Source of the DNA: Nocardia brasiliensis NBRC 14402
Lineage (GTDB): Bacteria; Actinomycetota; Actinomycetes; Mycobacteriales; Mycobacteriaceae
Length of the DNA: 64,000 nt
Reading direction: 5' to 3'
Assembly: GCF_000308475.2 (NCBI RefSeq)
Contig: NZ_BAFT02000057.1
Coordinates: forward strand, 1 to 64,000
Shown in pieces: positions 43,679-52,911 of the stretch. The translations under genes were made by a program, and so were the position numbers. Position 1 is the first letter of the stretch. Every line of letters begins with the position of its first letter. Under the pieces are notes generated by a model. It made no database searches. It saw nothing but the letters and a program-made list of their open reading frames with translations, and was not told the DNA's origin.

Positions 43679-44425
43679 TCATCGCGCGCTCCACCCGCCG
43701 TCCATGGTGTAGGACGCGCCGGTCACCATGCCCGCGTGCGCCGAGGTGAGCCAGCCCACCAGCGCGGCCACCTCCGCCGGCTCCACCAGGCGTTTGATCG
43801 CGCTCTCGGTGAGCAGGATCTTCTCCAGCACCTGCTGTTCCGGAATGCCGTGCGCCTTGGCCTGATCGGCGATCTGCTTGTCCACCAGCGGAGTTCGCAC
43901 ATAGCCGGGGTTGACGCAGTTGCTGGTGACGCCGTGTTTGCCGCCTTCGAGCGCGGTGACCTTGGACAGGCCCTCCAGCCCGTGCTTGGCCGTCACGTAG
44001 GCGGACTTGAACTCCGAGGCTCGAAGTCCGTGCACCGACGAGATATTGACGATCCGGCCGAAACCCTGCCGGTACATGTGCGGCAGCGCGGCCCGGATGA
44101 GCAGGAACGGCGCCTCCACCATCAAGGTGAGCAGGTTCCGGAACTGCTGCGGCGCGAAATCCTCGATCGGGCTGATGCTCTGCACGCCCGCGTTGTTCAC
44201 CAGGATGTCCACCTCGAGCGTCAGCGAGGTCAAGGCGTCGACGTCGAGTAGGTCCACGGCCCAAGGTTTTCCGCCGAGCTCGCGGGCGAGCGACTTGGCC
44301 CCGACATCGTCGATATCGGCGATGGTGACCAAGGCGCCCCGCGCGGCCAGCTCCCGGGCGCAGGCCGCGCCGATGCCGCTGGCGCCGCCCGTGATCAGCG
44401 CGGAACGTCCTGTCAGGTCGGTCAT
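43679..44425 (-). CDS. 3-hydroxybutyrate dehydrogenase (SDR family)
   Basis: A 248-residue short-chain dehydrogenase. TGGASGIG at residues 13-20 binds NAD, NNAGVQ follows, and the active site reads NISSVHGLRASEFKSAYVTAKHG (Ser, Tyr, Lys). The stretch ALEGGKHGVTSNCVNPGYVR and LVDKQIADQAK is the distinctive 3-hydroxybutyrate dehydrogenase pattern. It oxidises 3-hydroxybutyrate to acetoacetate, which the ligase at 34.8 kb can activate. It overlaps the transporter gene by four bases, suggesting an operon for ketone-body use. Confidence 0.9.
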   Translation of the reverse strand: MTDLTGRSALITGGASGIGAACARELAARGALVTIADIDDVGAKSLARELGGKPWAVDLLDVDALTSLTLEVDILVNNAGVQSISPIEDFAPQQFRNLLTLMVEAPFLLIRAALPHMYRQGFGRIVNISSVHGLRASEFKSAYVTAKHGLEGLSKVTALEGGKHGVTSNCVNPGYVRTPLVDKQIADQAKAHGIPEQQVLEKILLTESAIKRLVEPAEVAALVGWLTSAHAGMVTGASYTMDGGWSAR

Positions 44426-45813
44426 TTCGCGTTCACCGGGGCGGTGGGCTGCGTTGCCAGATACTCGGCGTCGGCGAGATCGACGGTGGCCAAGTCCAAT
44501 CCTTTCGTTTCACGGGCGAAGAACACGGCGACCGCGGTGATGGCCGCCGCGACAGCCAGATAGATCGCGATCGGCACCGCCGAGTCGTATTCGTTGAGCA
44601 GCCGGACCGCGATGATCGGCGCGAGCGAACCCGCCACGATCGAGGTCACCTGATAGCCCAGGGAGACGCCGGAATACCGCATCCGGGTGGGAAACATCTC
44701 GGCCATGATCGCGGGCTGGCCCGCGTACATCAGCGCGTGGAACAGCAGGCCGATGATGATCGCGGACATGATGACCGCGTTGTGCCCGCTGTCCATCATC
44801 GGAAAGGCGAAGAAGCCCCAGGTGCCCGCCGTGACCGCGCCGGCCAGATACACCGGGCGCCTGCCGAAGTGGTCCGAGAGCCGGCCCGCCAGCGGCACGG
44901 CGAAGAAGTGCATCGCGTGCGCGGCGAGCAGCCACCACAGGATGACCTTCGTGTCCACGTGCACCTGCACCTTGAGATAGGTGATGGTGAAGGTGACCAC
45001 CAGGTAGTACAGGATGTTCTCGCCGAAGCGCAGACCCATCGCGGTGAGCACGCCGCGCGGATACCGCTGCAGCACCTCGACCACGCTCAGCGAGGTGGCC
45101 TTGATCTGCTCCATTTCCTGCTGTGCCGCAACGAAAATGGGCGCGTCGGTGACCTTGGTGCGGATGTAGTAGCCGACCAGTACCACCACCGCGGACAGCC
45201 AGAAGGCCACGCGCCAGCCCCAACTCAGGAACGCCGACTCCGACAGCCAGGTGGTCAAGGCCAGCAGCACGACGGTCGCCAGCAGATTTCCCATCGGCAC
45301 CCCGGCCTGCGGCCAGCTCGCCCAGAAGCCGCGGCTGCGACTCGGACTGTGTTCGGCGACAAGCAGCACCGCGCCGCCCCATTCGCCGCCGACCGCGAAA
45401 CCCTGGATGAAGCGCAGGATCACCAGCAGCGCCGGGGCCCAGTAGCCGATCTGGCCGAAGGTCGGCAGACAGCCCATCAGGAAGGTCGCGCTGCCCACCA
45501 GGATCAGGCTGAACTGCAACAGTTTCTTGCGGCCGTATTTGTCGCCGAAATGCCCGAAGACGATGCCGCCCAACGGGCGAGCGGCGAAGCCGACGGCGTA
45601 GGTGACGAACGCGGCGAGGATCGCGTCCAGATCGCTGGTGCCCTTCGCGAAGAACACCTTGCTGAAGACCAGTGTCGCGGCGGTGCCGTAGAGGAAGAAC
45701 TCATACCATTCGACGACCGTGCCCGCCATGGACGCGGCGACCACCCGTCTCAGGCCGGTCGGTGCTCCGCCCGGGTCGTTGCCCGTCGGCCACAATGCAC
45801 TGCGCACGCTCAT
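44422..45813 (-). CDS. MFS transporter, metabolite:H+ symporter (MHS) type
   Basis: A 463-residue, 12-helix transporter. The first helix region VVAASMAGTVVEWYEFFLYG is the MHS signature, followed by FGHFGDKYGRKK and GGEWGGAVLLVAEHSPSRSR. MHS members import citrate, shikimate, proline/betaine and other carboxylates. As it is the first gene of an operon with 3-hydroxybutyrate dehydrogenase, 3-hydroxybutyrate or acetoacetate is the likely substrate. AAGGAGAG sits just before the ATG at 45813. Divergent from a LysR regulator. Confidence 0.9.
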   Translation of the reverse strand: MSVRSALWPTGNDPGGAPTGLRRVVAASMAGTVVEWYEFFLYGTAATLVFSKVFFAKGTSDLDAILAAFVTYAVGFAARPLGGIVFGHFGDKYGRKKLLQFSLILVGSATFLMGCLPTFGQIGYWAPALLVILRFIQGFAVGGEWGGAVLLVAEHSPSRSRGFWASWPQAGVPMGNLLATVVLLALTTWLSESAFLSWGWRVAFWLSAVVVLVGYYIRTKVTDAPIFVAAQQEMEQIKATSLSVVEVLQRYPRGVLTAMGLRFGENILYYLVVTFTITYLKVQVHVDTKVILWWLLAAHAMHFFAVPLAGRLSDHFGRRPVYLAGAVTAGTWGFFAFPMMDSGHNAVIMSAIIIGLLFHALMYAGQPAIMAEMFPTRMRYSGVSLGYQVTSIVAGSLAPIIAVRLLNEYDSAVPIAIYLAVAAAITAVAVFFARETKGLDLATVDLADAEYLATQPTAPVNAK

Positions 45814-46027
45814 CGAACTCTCCTTCGTGCCCGGGGCCACACTCGGATCTAGATGTGACGGCCCCCACAAATCTCGGCTGCAACGAAGTATTAGTGCAGA
45901 TCGGTTTGTCCGCAATGACTAGATGTGCAGTACGTATCTGCGAGAATGCACACATGGGCGCGTGCATCTTCTTCCAGCCCGCCGCATGCGCGGCGCAGTG
46001 GCTTGTGGGCGAGGCGCGGCTGTGAAT

Positions 46028-46942
46028 ATGGCCGGGTCCGCACGGCGTCCCAGCGCCGACGACCTGCTGGTGCTGTTGGCGGTCGGGCGCTCCGGGCGAT
46101 TCGTGTCCGCTGCCGAGGAACTCGGCATCAACCACACCACCATCTCCCGGCGTATCGCCGCGCTCGAGCACACGCTGGGCGGGCGGGTGCTGACCCGGGC
46201 CGCGGGCGGTTGGGAGCTCACCGATCTCGGGCGGGAGGCACTGGCGGCGGCCGAGGTCGTCGAGTCGGCGGTCAAGTCACTCGGTGCGGACGCGGGCGGT
46301 GTCCGAGTGTTGGAAGGGGTGGTGCGGATTTCGGCGACCGATGGGTTCAGTGCCTATCTCGCCGCGCCGGCCGCCGCCGAGGTGCAGCGGCAACATCCCA
46401 AGATCACCGTCGAGATCGTGGCGACCACCCGGCGGGCCTCGACGCAGCGGTCCGGGCTCGATCTCGAGGTGGTGGTCGGTGAGCCGCAGGTGCATCGCGC
46501 CACCGCCATTCGGCTCTCCGACTACTGTCTGGGCCTCTATGGTTCCCGGGACTATCTGCGCGAGCACGGCACTCCGGCCACCATCGACGACCTCGCCGCG
46601 CACCCCCTCGTCTACTTCATCGATTCCATGCTGCAGGTGGACGACCTGGACCTGGCGTCCAGCTTCGCCCCCGCCATGCGCGAATCCGTCACTTCTACAA
46701 ACGTTTTCGTCCACGTCGAGGCCACCCGGGCCGCCGCGGGCCTCGGCCTGCTCCCGTGTTTCATGGCCGACCGCCACCCCGACCTGATCCGTGTCCTCGC
46801 CGACACCGTCTCCGTCAACCTCGCCTACTGGCTGGTCGCCCGCCCCGAAACTCTCCGCCGCCCCGAAGTAGCCGCCTTCGTCGACACCCTCCGCACCAAG
46901 GTCCACCGCGAACACAACGCCCTACTCGGCCTGCGCGCATAG
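46028..46942 (+). CDS. LysR family transcriptional regulator
   Basis: A 304-residue LysR protein. Winged HTH at about residues 10-65 (LLVLLAVGRSGRFVSAAEEL, INHTTISRRIAALEHTLGGR) and a periplasmic-binding-type effector domain after. It is divergent from the MHS transporter - 3-hydroxybutyrate dehydrogenase operon and probably activates it in response to the imported acid. GTG 46022 is an alternative start two codons upstream. An imperfect dyad ATGTGCA...TGCACACAT lies near 45920-45955 in the shared region. Confidence 0.87.
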   Translation: MAGSARRPSADDLLVLLAVGRSGRFVSAAEELGINHTTISRRIAALEHTLGGRVLTRAAGGWELTDLGREALAAAEVVESAVKSLGADAGGVRVLEGVVRISATDGFSAYLAAPAAAEVQRQHPKITVEIVATTRRASTQRSGLDLEVVVGEPQVHRATAIRLSDYCLGLYGSRDYLREHGTPATIDDLAAHPLVYFIDSMLQVDDLDLASSFAPAMRESVTSTNVFVHVEATRAAAGLGLLPCFMADRHPDLIRVLADTVSVNLAYWLVARPETLRRPEVAAFVDTLRTKVHREHNALLGLRA

Positions 46943-46970
46943 CCGGGGGCATCGTGCCGCCGCCGACGGC

Positions 46971-47819
46971 TTACTCGGCGAATACCTCGTCGAGCGAGGC
47001 AGCATCGAGGGCACGATCGAGCCAGACGTCGAGTTGGGCGATGTCGGTCTGCTGCTCGACTCGAGCAGTTAGAGCGTCGCTGATTTCGAAGCCGCGGTGG
47101 CGCAGAATCCGCAGCAGTGCACTGGCCTCGCCGGTGGCCTTGCCTTCGAAAAAATAGGTCCGGATGAGCTCGTTTTGGTATTCGTAGCCAGCGGTCATGA
47201 CGCTCTCCAGGAAGTGTCGGGCGGCTGCGGGCAGAAGGCCCGTTACCAGGTCAATGTACATCGTCCCGCGCTCCGCGGGGAGTACGCAGGTGGCCAGGAC
47301 GGTAAGGATGGATTCATGGTCGGGGTGGTCGCCATGCGCGATGGCGGAAAGAACCGCCAACTCGGGGTTTGCCGTCGCGGTCGCCGGGTCGGTCACCACG
47401 GGGATGTCTTCAGGGCTCAGCACCAATGGTTTGAGGGTGAAGTCCGGGGCGACGGGGATGGGTCTGCGGCAGTACGCTGCCGTGCGTTTGTTCGGGCAGA
47501 GCACGAGCAGGACGGTCGGGCACTTGAGTCGCGCACGCAGCGTCGTCAGGTAGACCGGCCAACTCCACGTCTTGTCCTTGTCGGGTTGCAACTGAACTTC
47601 CACAACCACCGCTACGGAGGGTCTGGTTCCCTCCGCGAGCACTACCACGAGATCCGCGCGATATTCGGTGGGGTTGATATCCGGAAAGTCACCGGATTCC
47701 AAACGGGCATTGTCGTATTCGGGTAGCTGGGTGCCCAGCACGGTTGTCAATAGTTCGGCGGCCAGTTGCGGGCGTTGCCGGAACAGGTCGACCAGGCGCT
47801 CGTGCAGATGGCTGGGCAT
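46971..47819 (-). CDS. PD-(D/E)XK nuclease-like (Rpn/YhgA-like) protein of unknown function
   Basis: A 282-residue protein widespread in Streptomyces and Nocardia. The central part EYRADLVVVLAEG...AVVVEVQLQPDKDK has Asp56, Glu74 and Gln76 where PD-(D/E)XK restriction-type nucleases have their catalytic D...ExK/Q, followed by WPVYLTTLRARLKCPTVLLV. The C-terminal part is helical. Rpn-type relatives act in recombination. Activity is not demonstrated. It is convergent with the LysR gene. Confidence 0.6.
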   Translation of the reverse strand: MPSHLHERLVDLFRQRPQLAAELLTTVLGTQLPEYDNARLESGDFPDINPTEYRADLVVVLAEGTRPSVAVVVEVQLQPDKDKTWSWPVYLTTLRARLKCPTVLLVLCPNKRTAAYCRRPIPVAPDFTLKPLVLSPEDIPVVTDPATATANPELAVLSAIAHGDHPDHESILTVLATCVLPAERGTMYIDLVTGLLPAAARHFLESVMTAGYEYQNELIRTYFFEGKATGEASALLRILRHRGFEISDALTARVEQQTDIAQLDVWLDRALDAASLDEVFAE

Positions 47820-47863
47820 GCACGAAAGCTATCACTGATTCGACGATTGTAAAACTGCTGGTC

Positions 47864-48625
47864 TCAGGCTGTTTTTGGAACCAATTGCTTTGGAACGTTC
47901 CAGTTTTCGCGGTTCCGGGTGTGGGTCAGGTGGCCGTCGGTCATGTGGTGGACGGTGGTCATTTGGGGGAGGTGGGTGTGGTCGTGGGTGACGAGAAGGG
48001 TTGCGGTGTTGTGGGTTTTCGTGATGGCGAGGATGAGATCGATGATGGCGGAGCCTCTTTCGGTGTCGAGGGCGCTGGTGGGTTCGTCGATCACGAGGAG
48101 GGCGGGGGTGTTCATGAGGGCGCGGGCTATGTTGACGCGTTGGCGTTGACCGCCGGAGAGTTGGGCGGGGCGTTTGGCGTGCTGGTCGGCGAGGCCGACG
48201 GAATCAAGGAGTTCCATTGCCCTGGATCGGGTTTCGCGGCGTCGACGGGCGGAGACGTGTAGCTGTTGGCCTAGGTGGCTCATCACCTCTAGTTGTTCGA
48301 GGGCGGTCAGGGCGGGGATCAGGTTCGGCTGCTGGAAGACGATGCCGATGGACGAACGGCGCAGCGCAGCGGCTTCGCGGCGGCCAGCGGTGGCGAGATC
48401 AGCACTGCCGCTGTGGGTTCGGAGTTCGATGCGGCCGGAGTCGGGACGGATCAGGGTGGAGACGACGGCGAGCAGGCTGGATTTTCCGGAGCCGGAGGGA
48501 CCGGTGATCGCGGCGATGTCGCCGCCTTCGACGTGCAGGCTCACTCGGTCCAGCGCGGTGAGGCGACCGGCGCCGTCGGGGTAGGTGAGGGTCACGTCGT
48601 CGACGGTGAGTGCGGTGGTACTCAT
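47864..48625 (-). CDS. ABC transporter ATP-binding protein (MacB/LolD type)
   Basis: A 253-residue ATPase. Walker A GPSGSGKSS near residues 42-50, Q-loop FQQPNL, signature LSGGQRQRVNIARAL, Walker B LLVIDEPTSALD, H-loop LVTHDH. It pairs with the FtsX-type permease encoded just upstream (21 bp), forming an export or mechanotransmission unit. The operon is divergent from a two-component system, which often controls such transporters in response to peptide antibiotics. Confidence 0.93.
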   Translation of the reverse strand: MSTTALTVDDVTLTYPDGAGRLTALDRVSLHVEGGDIAAITGPSGSGKSSLLAVVSTLIRPDSGRIELRTHSGSADLATAGRREAAALRRSSIGIVFQQPNLIPALTALEQLEVMSHLGQQLHVSARRRRETRSRAMELLDSVGLADQHAKRPAQLSGGQRQRVNIARALMNTPALLVIDEPTSALDTERGSAIIDLILAITKTHNTATLLVTHDHTHLPQMTTVHHMTDGHLTHTRNRENWNVPKQLVPKTA

Positions 48626-48646
48626 GATCGGGAAAACTCCAGTGGC

Positions 48647-49705
48647 TCAACGTGCCGCGCCGAGCGCGGTCAACGGGTCGGTGGTGAACAGGAAGCGCAG
48701 GGCGAACGCGGCGCCGAGCAGACCGAGCACGATCAACACGGCCGCGGGCAGCAGCGTGGTGGCCGGGCTGAGGACGAACGGAAGCGCGTCACCGAGGAAA
48801 GCCGCTGCGGTGACCGTGATTCCGAGACCGACCGCCACTCCGGCGCTCAGTACGATCGCGGCTTGCGCGAGGGCGTCGCGGACGAGGGAACCGGAGGTCG
48901 CGCCGAGTGCTTTCAGGGTCGCGATGTCGGGCATCCGCTGCACCGTCCACACGGTGAAGAATGCGCCGATCACCAGCGCCGAGATGACGAAGAGCAGCAC
49001 CGTCATCAATGTCAGCGAACCGTTTTCGGCCTGGTAGGCGCTGAGCGCCGAGAGCGCGCCGGACGAACTCGTCGTCTGGGTGCGCGCGGCCGCGTTCACT
49101 GCCGCGATATCCGGCACACCGGAAACCGCGAGCACGGTCGCCGCGCCCGCCCGCGGGTCGAGTGCCTGCCAATCGGTGAGGGTCAGCCACACCACCGGCG
49201 TGTGGCTGTACCAGTCGTCCCCGGCGACGGCCTGCACGGTGAAGGCGCGCCCATCGATGGTGACCGAATCGCCCGCCGCCGCACCGAGTTCCGTGGCCGC
49301 GCCGGCGCTCAGCACCACGCTGCCGTTTTCGGTTGCGGAGCGATTGCCGAAAGCCGTACCCTGCGTGCCGAACAACGCGACCTGCGTCGCTGGCCGCCCG
49401 CCGGGATCGACCTTGCCGTGACTGATGCCGATGGGGTCGACCGTGCCGTCGGGTCCCGCCGCGGACTGCCAGGCCGCGACCTGTTCCCGGCTCAGCGTCG
49501 AAGCTTCGAACGAGGGCTGCCCGCCGGTGTCGGCGAACACCACCATGTCCCCGGGGAACGACTGCACGGCCGAGATGTTCTGGTGCGCCAGCCCCGCGGT
49601 GAGCCCGCTCAGGAAACTCACCAGCAACGCCACCAGCGTGACGACCAGGGTGATGAGCAGGAAGCGACCGCGGGCGGCGCGCAGATCTCGGAGTGCGACG
49701 AACAT
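48647..49705 (-). CDS. FtsX-like/MacB-type ABC permease
   Basis: A 352-residue permease. One membrane helix at the N-terminus (FLLITLVVTLVALLVSFLSG), a large extracellular domain (MacB-like, residues about 45-220) and three C-terminal helices (MTVLLFVISALVIGAFFTVW, then AQAAIVLSAGVAVGLGITVT and TTLLPAAVLIVLGLLGAAFA). It uses the ATPase downstream. The start at 49705 (MFVALRDLRAARGRF) fits the family; longer forms look non-coding. Confidence 0.9.
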   Translation of the reverse strand: MFVALRDLRAARGRFLLITLVVTLVALLVSFLSGLTAGLAHQNISAVQSFPGDMVVFADTGGQPSFEASTLSREQVAAWQSAAGPDGTVDPIGISHGKVDPGGRPATQVALFGTQGTAFGNRSATENGSVVLSAGAATELGAAAGDSVTIDGRAFTVQAVAGDDWYSHTPVVWLTLTDWQALDPRAGAATVLAVSGVPDIAAVNAAARTQTTSSSGALSALSAYQAENGSLTLMTVLLFVISALVIGAFFTVWTVQRMPDIATLKALGATSGSLVRDALAQAAIVLSAGVAVGLGITVTAAAFLGDALPFVLSPATTLLPAAVLIVLGLLGAAFALRFLFTTDPLTALGAAR

Positions 49706-49835
49706 GATTTCACTGTTCCGCGCGCGGCGCCCGCCGCCATCGCACCGGCGGAGGAACGGCGCCCGATCGAACGGTGGGTGCCGTTTTACACCTTTCGATG
49801 GATGCCGCCGAGGTAGCCGCACATAAGCTGGCAGG

Positions 49836-50999
49836 GTGCACTCGTCACCGCTCACGCCCGTCTTCACCGCGCTGCGGTACGGCCTGCATGTGCTGGTGAC
49901 GGCGCTGGCGGTGGTGGTCGCGGTCCGCGCGCTGCTGCCCGGCGCCTCGCACCCGCTGCCCGTGGTGGCATTGACCGCGCTGTTCCTGCTGACCTACTTC
50001 GCGGGGGCGGTGTTGAACGGACGGCCGGGCGGTATCCAGCTGTGGCTGGCGGCGCTCACCGTGTGGTGGCTCGGCCTGGTCGTGCTCGCCCCCGACGCGG
50101 GCTACCTGGCTTTCGGCTTGTTCTTCCTCTATCTGCACCTGCTGCCCCGGCCGTGGAGTCTGGTGGCCGTCGCGGCGTCGACCGCGATCGCGGTACTCGG
50201 CTTCGGTATGCACCGCGGCTGGTCGGTGGCCGGGGTGATCGGTCCGATCTTCGGCGCGGCGGTGGCGGTCGGTATCGGCCTGGGTTATCAGGCACTGTTT
50301 CGCGAGTCGGCGCAGCGGCAGCGCCTGATCGACGAATTGCTCAGCACCCGAGTCACTCTCGCGGAGCAGGAGCGCACCGCGGGCAAGCTGGCCGAACGGG
50401 AACGGCTGGCCCAGGAAATCCACGACACGGTCGCGCAGGGGCTGAGTAGTATCCAGTTGCTCCTGCACGCCGCCGAGCAGGCGGCGCCGGAACACCCTGC
50501 GCTGCAACAGATCGTCTTGGCGCGCGAGACCGCGGCCGAGAACCTCGCCGAAACCCGAAGGCTGATCGCCGAATTGACCCCGGCCGCGTTGGAGGGACAG
50601 TCACTGGCCCAAGCTCTGGAGCGAATCTGCCTGCGCGCCAACACCCCGGCCCGCACCGCCCGGCTGGTGGTGGAGGGCACTCCCGAGCGTCTGCCGATGC
50701 CGATCGAGGCGGCCCTGGTGCGGATCGCGCAGGGCGCGGTCGCGAACGTGGTGCGCCACGCCGACGCGGCCCGGCTGCGCCTGACGCTGACCTACGCCGA
50801 CGCGCAGGTCCTGCTCGACGTCGTGGACGACGGGGTCGGCATCGCCGCCGACGTGCTCGACCGGCCGCCCTCGGGTTCCTTCGGCCTGGCCGCCATGCGC
50901 TCGCGCGTGGAGCAGCAGGGCGGCACCATGGCGGTGGAGTCGGAGCCGGGGCACACCGCGGTGACCGTCGCCTTTCCGCTCTGGGCGGACCGGCCATGA
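49836..50999 (+). CDS. Two-component sensor histidine kinase (NarL-type)
   Basis: A 387-residue HisKA_3 kinase. About five hydrophobic helices (residues 15-155) form the sensor, followed by the dimerisation domain with phospho-acceptor His196 (LAQEIHDTVAQGLSSIQ) and a C-terminal ATPase domain (NVVRHADAARL, VVDDGVGI, GSFGLAAMRSRVEQQGG). GTG start at 49836. It overlaps the response regulator by four bases and is divergent from the FtsX/ABC operon. Confidence 0.92.
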   Translation: MHSSPLTPVFTALRYGLHVLVTALAVVVAVRALLPGASHPLPVVALTALFLLTYFAGAVLNGRPGGIQLWLAALTVWWLGLVVLAPDAGYLAFGLFFLYLHLLPRPWSLVAVAASTAIAVLGFGMHRGWSVAGVIGPIFGAAVAVGIGLGYQALFRESAQRQRLIDELLSTRVTLAEQERTAGKLAERERLAQEIHDTVAQGLSSIQLLLHAAEQAAPEHPALQQIVLARETAAENLAETRRLIAELTPAALEGQSLAQALERICLRANTPARTARLVVEGTPERLPMPIEAALVRIAQGAVANVVRHADAARLRLTLTYADAQVLLDVVDDGVGIAADVLDRPPSGSFGLAAMRSRVEQQGGTMAVESEPGHTAVTVAFPLWADRP

Positions 51000-51613
51000 T
51001 CCGCCTGCTGCTGGCCGACGATCACGCGATCGTGCGCGCGGGCCTGCGCGCGCTGCTGGACGGCGGCGACGATCTCACCGTCGTCGGCGACGTGCCCACC
51101 GCCGAGGCGGCCGTCGCGTTCTGCGCGACCACCGCGGTGGATCTGGTGCTGATGGACTTGAGCTTCGGCCAGGGCCGTTCCGGCGCGGACGCCACCGCGG
51201 AACTGCGCGCGCTCCCGCAGCCGCCGAATGTCTTGGTGGTCACCAACTATGACACCGACGCCGATATCCTGGGCGCCATCGAGGCGGGTGCCTGCGGGTA
51301 CATCCTGAAGGACACGCCGCCGGCGGAACTGCTCGCCGCCGTGCGCGCGGCCGCCGCGGGGGAGAGCGTGCTGTCGCCCGCGGTGGCGTCGAAGCTCATG
51401 ACCAGGGTGCGTCGCGCCGACACCACACTGAGCCCGCGCGAGATCGAGGTGCTGCGCCTGGTCGCCGACGGCCGGTCCAACCGCGAGATCGCCAAGGAGC
51501 TGTTCCTGAGCGAGACCACCGTCAAATCCCATCTGGTGCACATCTACGCCAAACTCGGCGTGCGCTCGCGGACCTCGGCCGTGGCGCGGGCCCGGGAACA
51601 GGGGGCGATCTGA
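50996..51613 (+). CDS. LuxR/NarL-family response regulator
   Basis: A 205-residue regulator. Receiver domain with acidic pocket LLADDH and phospho-acceptor Asp54 (DLVLMDLSF), Lys in GYILKDT, then a LuxR HTH at about 142-187 (LSPREIEVLRLVADGRSNRE, TTVKSHLVHIYAKLGV). Partner of the kinase with which it overlaps by four bases. Likely targets include the divergent ABC/FtsX operon. Confidence 0.93.
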   Translation: MIRLLLADDHAIVRAGLRALLDGGDDLTVVGDVPTAEAAVAFCATTAVDLVLMDLSFGQGRSGADATAELRALPQPPNVLVVTNYDTDADILGAIEAGACGYILKDTPPAELLAAVRAAAAGESVLSPAVASKLMTRVRRADTTLSPREIEVLRLVADGRSNREIAKELFLSETTVKSHLVHIYAKLGVRSRTSAVARAREQGAI

Positions 51614-51684
51614 TCCGGCGGCGGTCGGCAACATGCGCGCCGCGGTGCGCCGTGCCCGGTGCGGTCTGCCCATAGGCTGAGCCC

Positions 51685-52110
51685 ATGGCATCACTTTCCG
51701 ATCCTGAGGTGCGCGAGTTCCTGCAGCACGGCACGCGGACGGGCAAGGTGGCCTTCGTCGCCGCCGACGGCAGCCCGATGGTGACACCGGTCTGGTTCGT
51801 GCTCGAGGGCGACGAACTGGTCTTCAATACCGGCAAGACGACGAGCAAGGGCAAGGCGTTCCTGCGGGACGGCCGGGTCGCCGTGGTCGTCGACGCAGAG
51901 GCGCCGCCGTACCCGTCGGTGCAGTTGCGCGGCTTCGTCACCCTCTCCGAAGACCCGGACGAACTGCTGCGCACCGCCACCGAGATCGGCGGCCGGTACA
52001 TGGGCGCGGACCGGGCCGAGGAGTTCGGCAAGCGCAACGGCGTGCCGGGCGAACTCGTCGTCCGGTTGCGGCCCAGCAAGGTGATCGCCCACTTCGACGC
52101 CACGGCCTGA
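51685..52110 (+). CDS. PPOX-class F420-dependent oxidoreductase-like protein
   Basis: A 141-residue split-barrel flavin/deazaflavin-binding protein of the pyridoxamine-phosphate-oxidase-like family common in F420-using actinobacteria (TRTGKVAFVAADGSPMVTPV, NTGKTTSKGKAFLRDGRVAV, ELVVRLRPSKVIAHFD). Members reduce quinones, aflatoxins or biliverdin-like compounds with F420H2. The substrate is unknown. Separate transcript. Confidence 0.85.
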   Translation: MASLSDPEVREFLQHGTRTGKVAFVAADGSPMVTPVWFVLEGDELVFNTGKTTSKGKAFLRDGRVAVVVDAEAPPYPSVQLRGFVTLSEDPDELLRTATEIGGRYMGADRAEEFGKRNGVPGELVVRLRPSKVIAHFDATA

Positions 52111-52161
52111 CCCACCGGCACCCCGGCTCGGGCGCACGGCCGCCTGCCTAAACTCACCGGC

Positions 52162-52911
52162 ATGACCGTGCACTTCATCGGCGCCGGGCCGGGCGCGGCC
52201 GATCTGCTCACCGTGCGCGCGGTCGGCCTGCTGCGCGCCGCGCCGGTGTGCCTTTATGCGGGCACCTACCTGGATCCGGAAGTGCTGACCCACTGCGCAC
52301 CCGGCGCGGAACTGATCGACACCCAGCACCTGGACCTCGACCAGATCACCGCGCACCTGGTGCGGGCGAACGATTCCGGCAAGGACGTGGCCCGGCTGTG
52401 CTCGGGCGACCCGTCGCTCTACTCGGCGCTGACCGAGCAGACCCGGCGCCTCGACGAGCTCGGTATCGCCTGGGACGTCACGCCCGGCGTGCCCGCCTAC
52501 GCCGCTGCGGCCGCCCTGCTCGGCGCCGAACTCACCGTCCCCGAGGTGGTCCAGTCGGTGGTGCTCACCCGTACCCGGGCCCGGTCGACCGCGATGCCCG
52601 CTTCCGAGGCGCTGTCCGGTTTCGCCGCCACGGGCGCCACCCTTGTGCTGCACCTGGCCATCACCCGGATTCGCGAGCTGGCCGCGGAGCTGGTCGGCGA
52701 CTACGGCGCGGACTGTCCGGTCGCGGTGGTCTACCGGGCCAGTCAGCCTGAGCAACTGGTCCTGCGCGGCACCCTCGCCGATATCGCCGATCAGGTGGCG
52801 GCGGCGGGGCTGCGGCAGGCCGCGGTGATCCTGGTCGGGCGCGCGCTGTCGGCGACGCTGTCATGTGCGCAATCCCACCTCTACGACCCGGCGCGGATCC
52901 GCCAGAGCTGA
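52162..52911 (+). CDS. cobM: Precorrin-4 C(11)-methyltransferase CobM
   Basis: A 249-residue tetrapyrrole methylase of the aerobic cobalamin pathway. N-terminal FIGAGPGAADLLTVRAVGLL, CLYAGTYLDPEVLTHC, LCSGDPSLYSALTEQ, GVPAYAAAAALLGAELTVPE, and VYRASQPEQLVLRGTL are typical of CobM/CbiF. It transfers a methyl from S-adenosylmethionine to C-11 of precorrin-4. No other cob gene is adjacent and no cobalamin riboswitch is seen upstream. Confidence 0.92.
   Translation: MTVHFIGAGPGAADLLTVRAVGLLRAAPVCLYAGTYLDPEVLTHCAPGAELIDTQHLDLDQITAHLVRANDSGKDVARLCSGDPSLYSALTEQTRRLDELGIAWDVTPGVPAYAAAAALLGAELTVPEVVQSVVLTRTRARSTAMPASEALSGFAATGATLVLHLAITRIRELAAELVGDYGADCPVAVVYRASQPEQLVLRGTLADIADQVAAAGLRQAAVILVGRALSATLSCAQSHLYDPARIRQS

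Noticed and set aside
52100..52161. A cobalamin riboswitch before cobM
   Set aside because: Only 51 bp separate cobM from the previous gene and no B12-box-like sequence is present.
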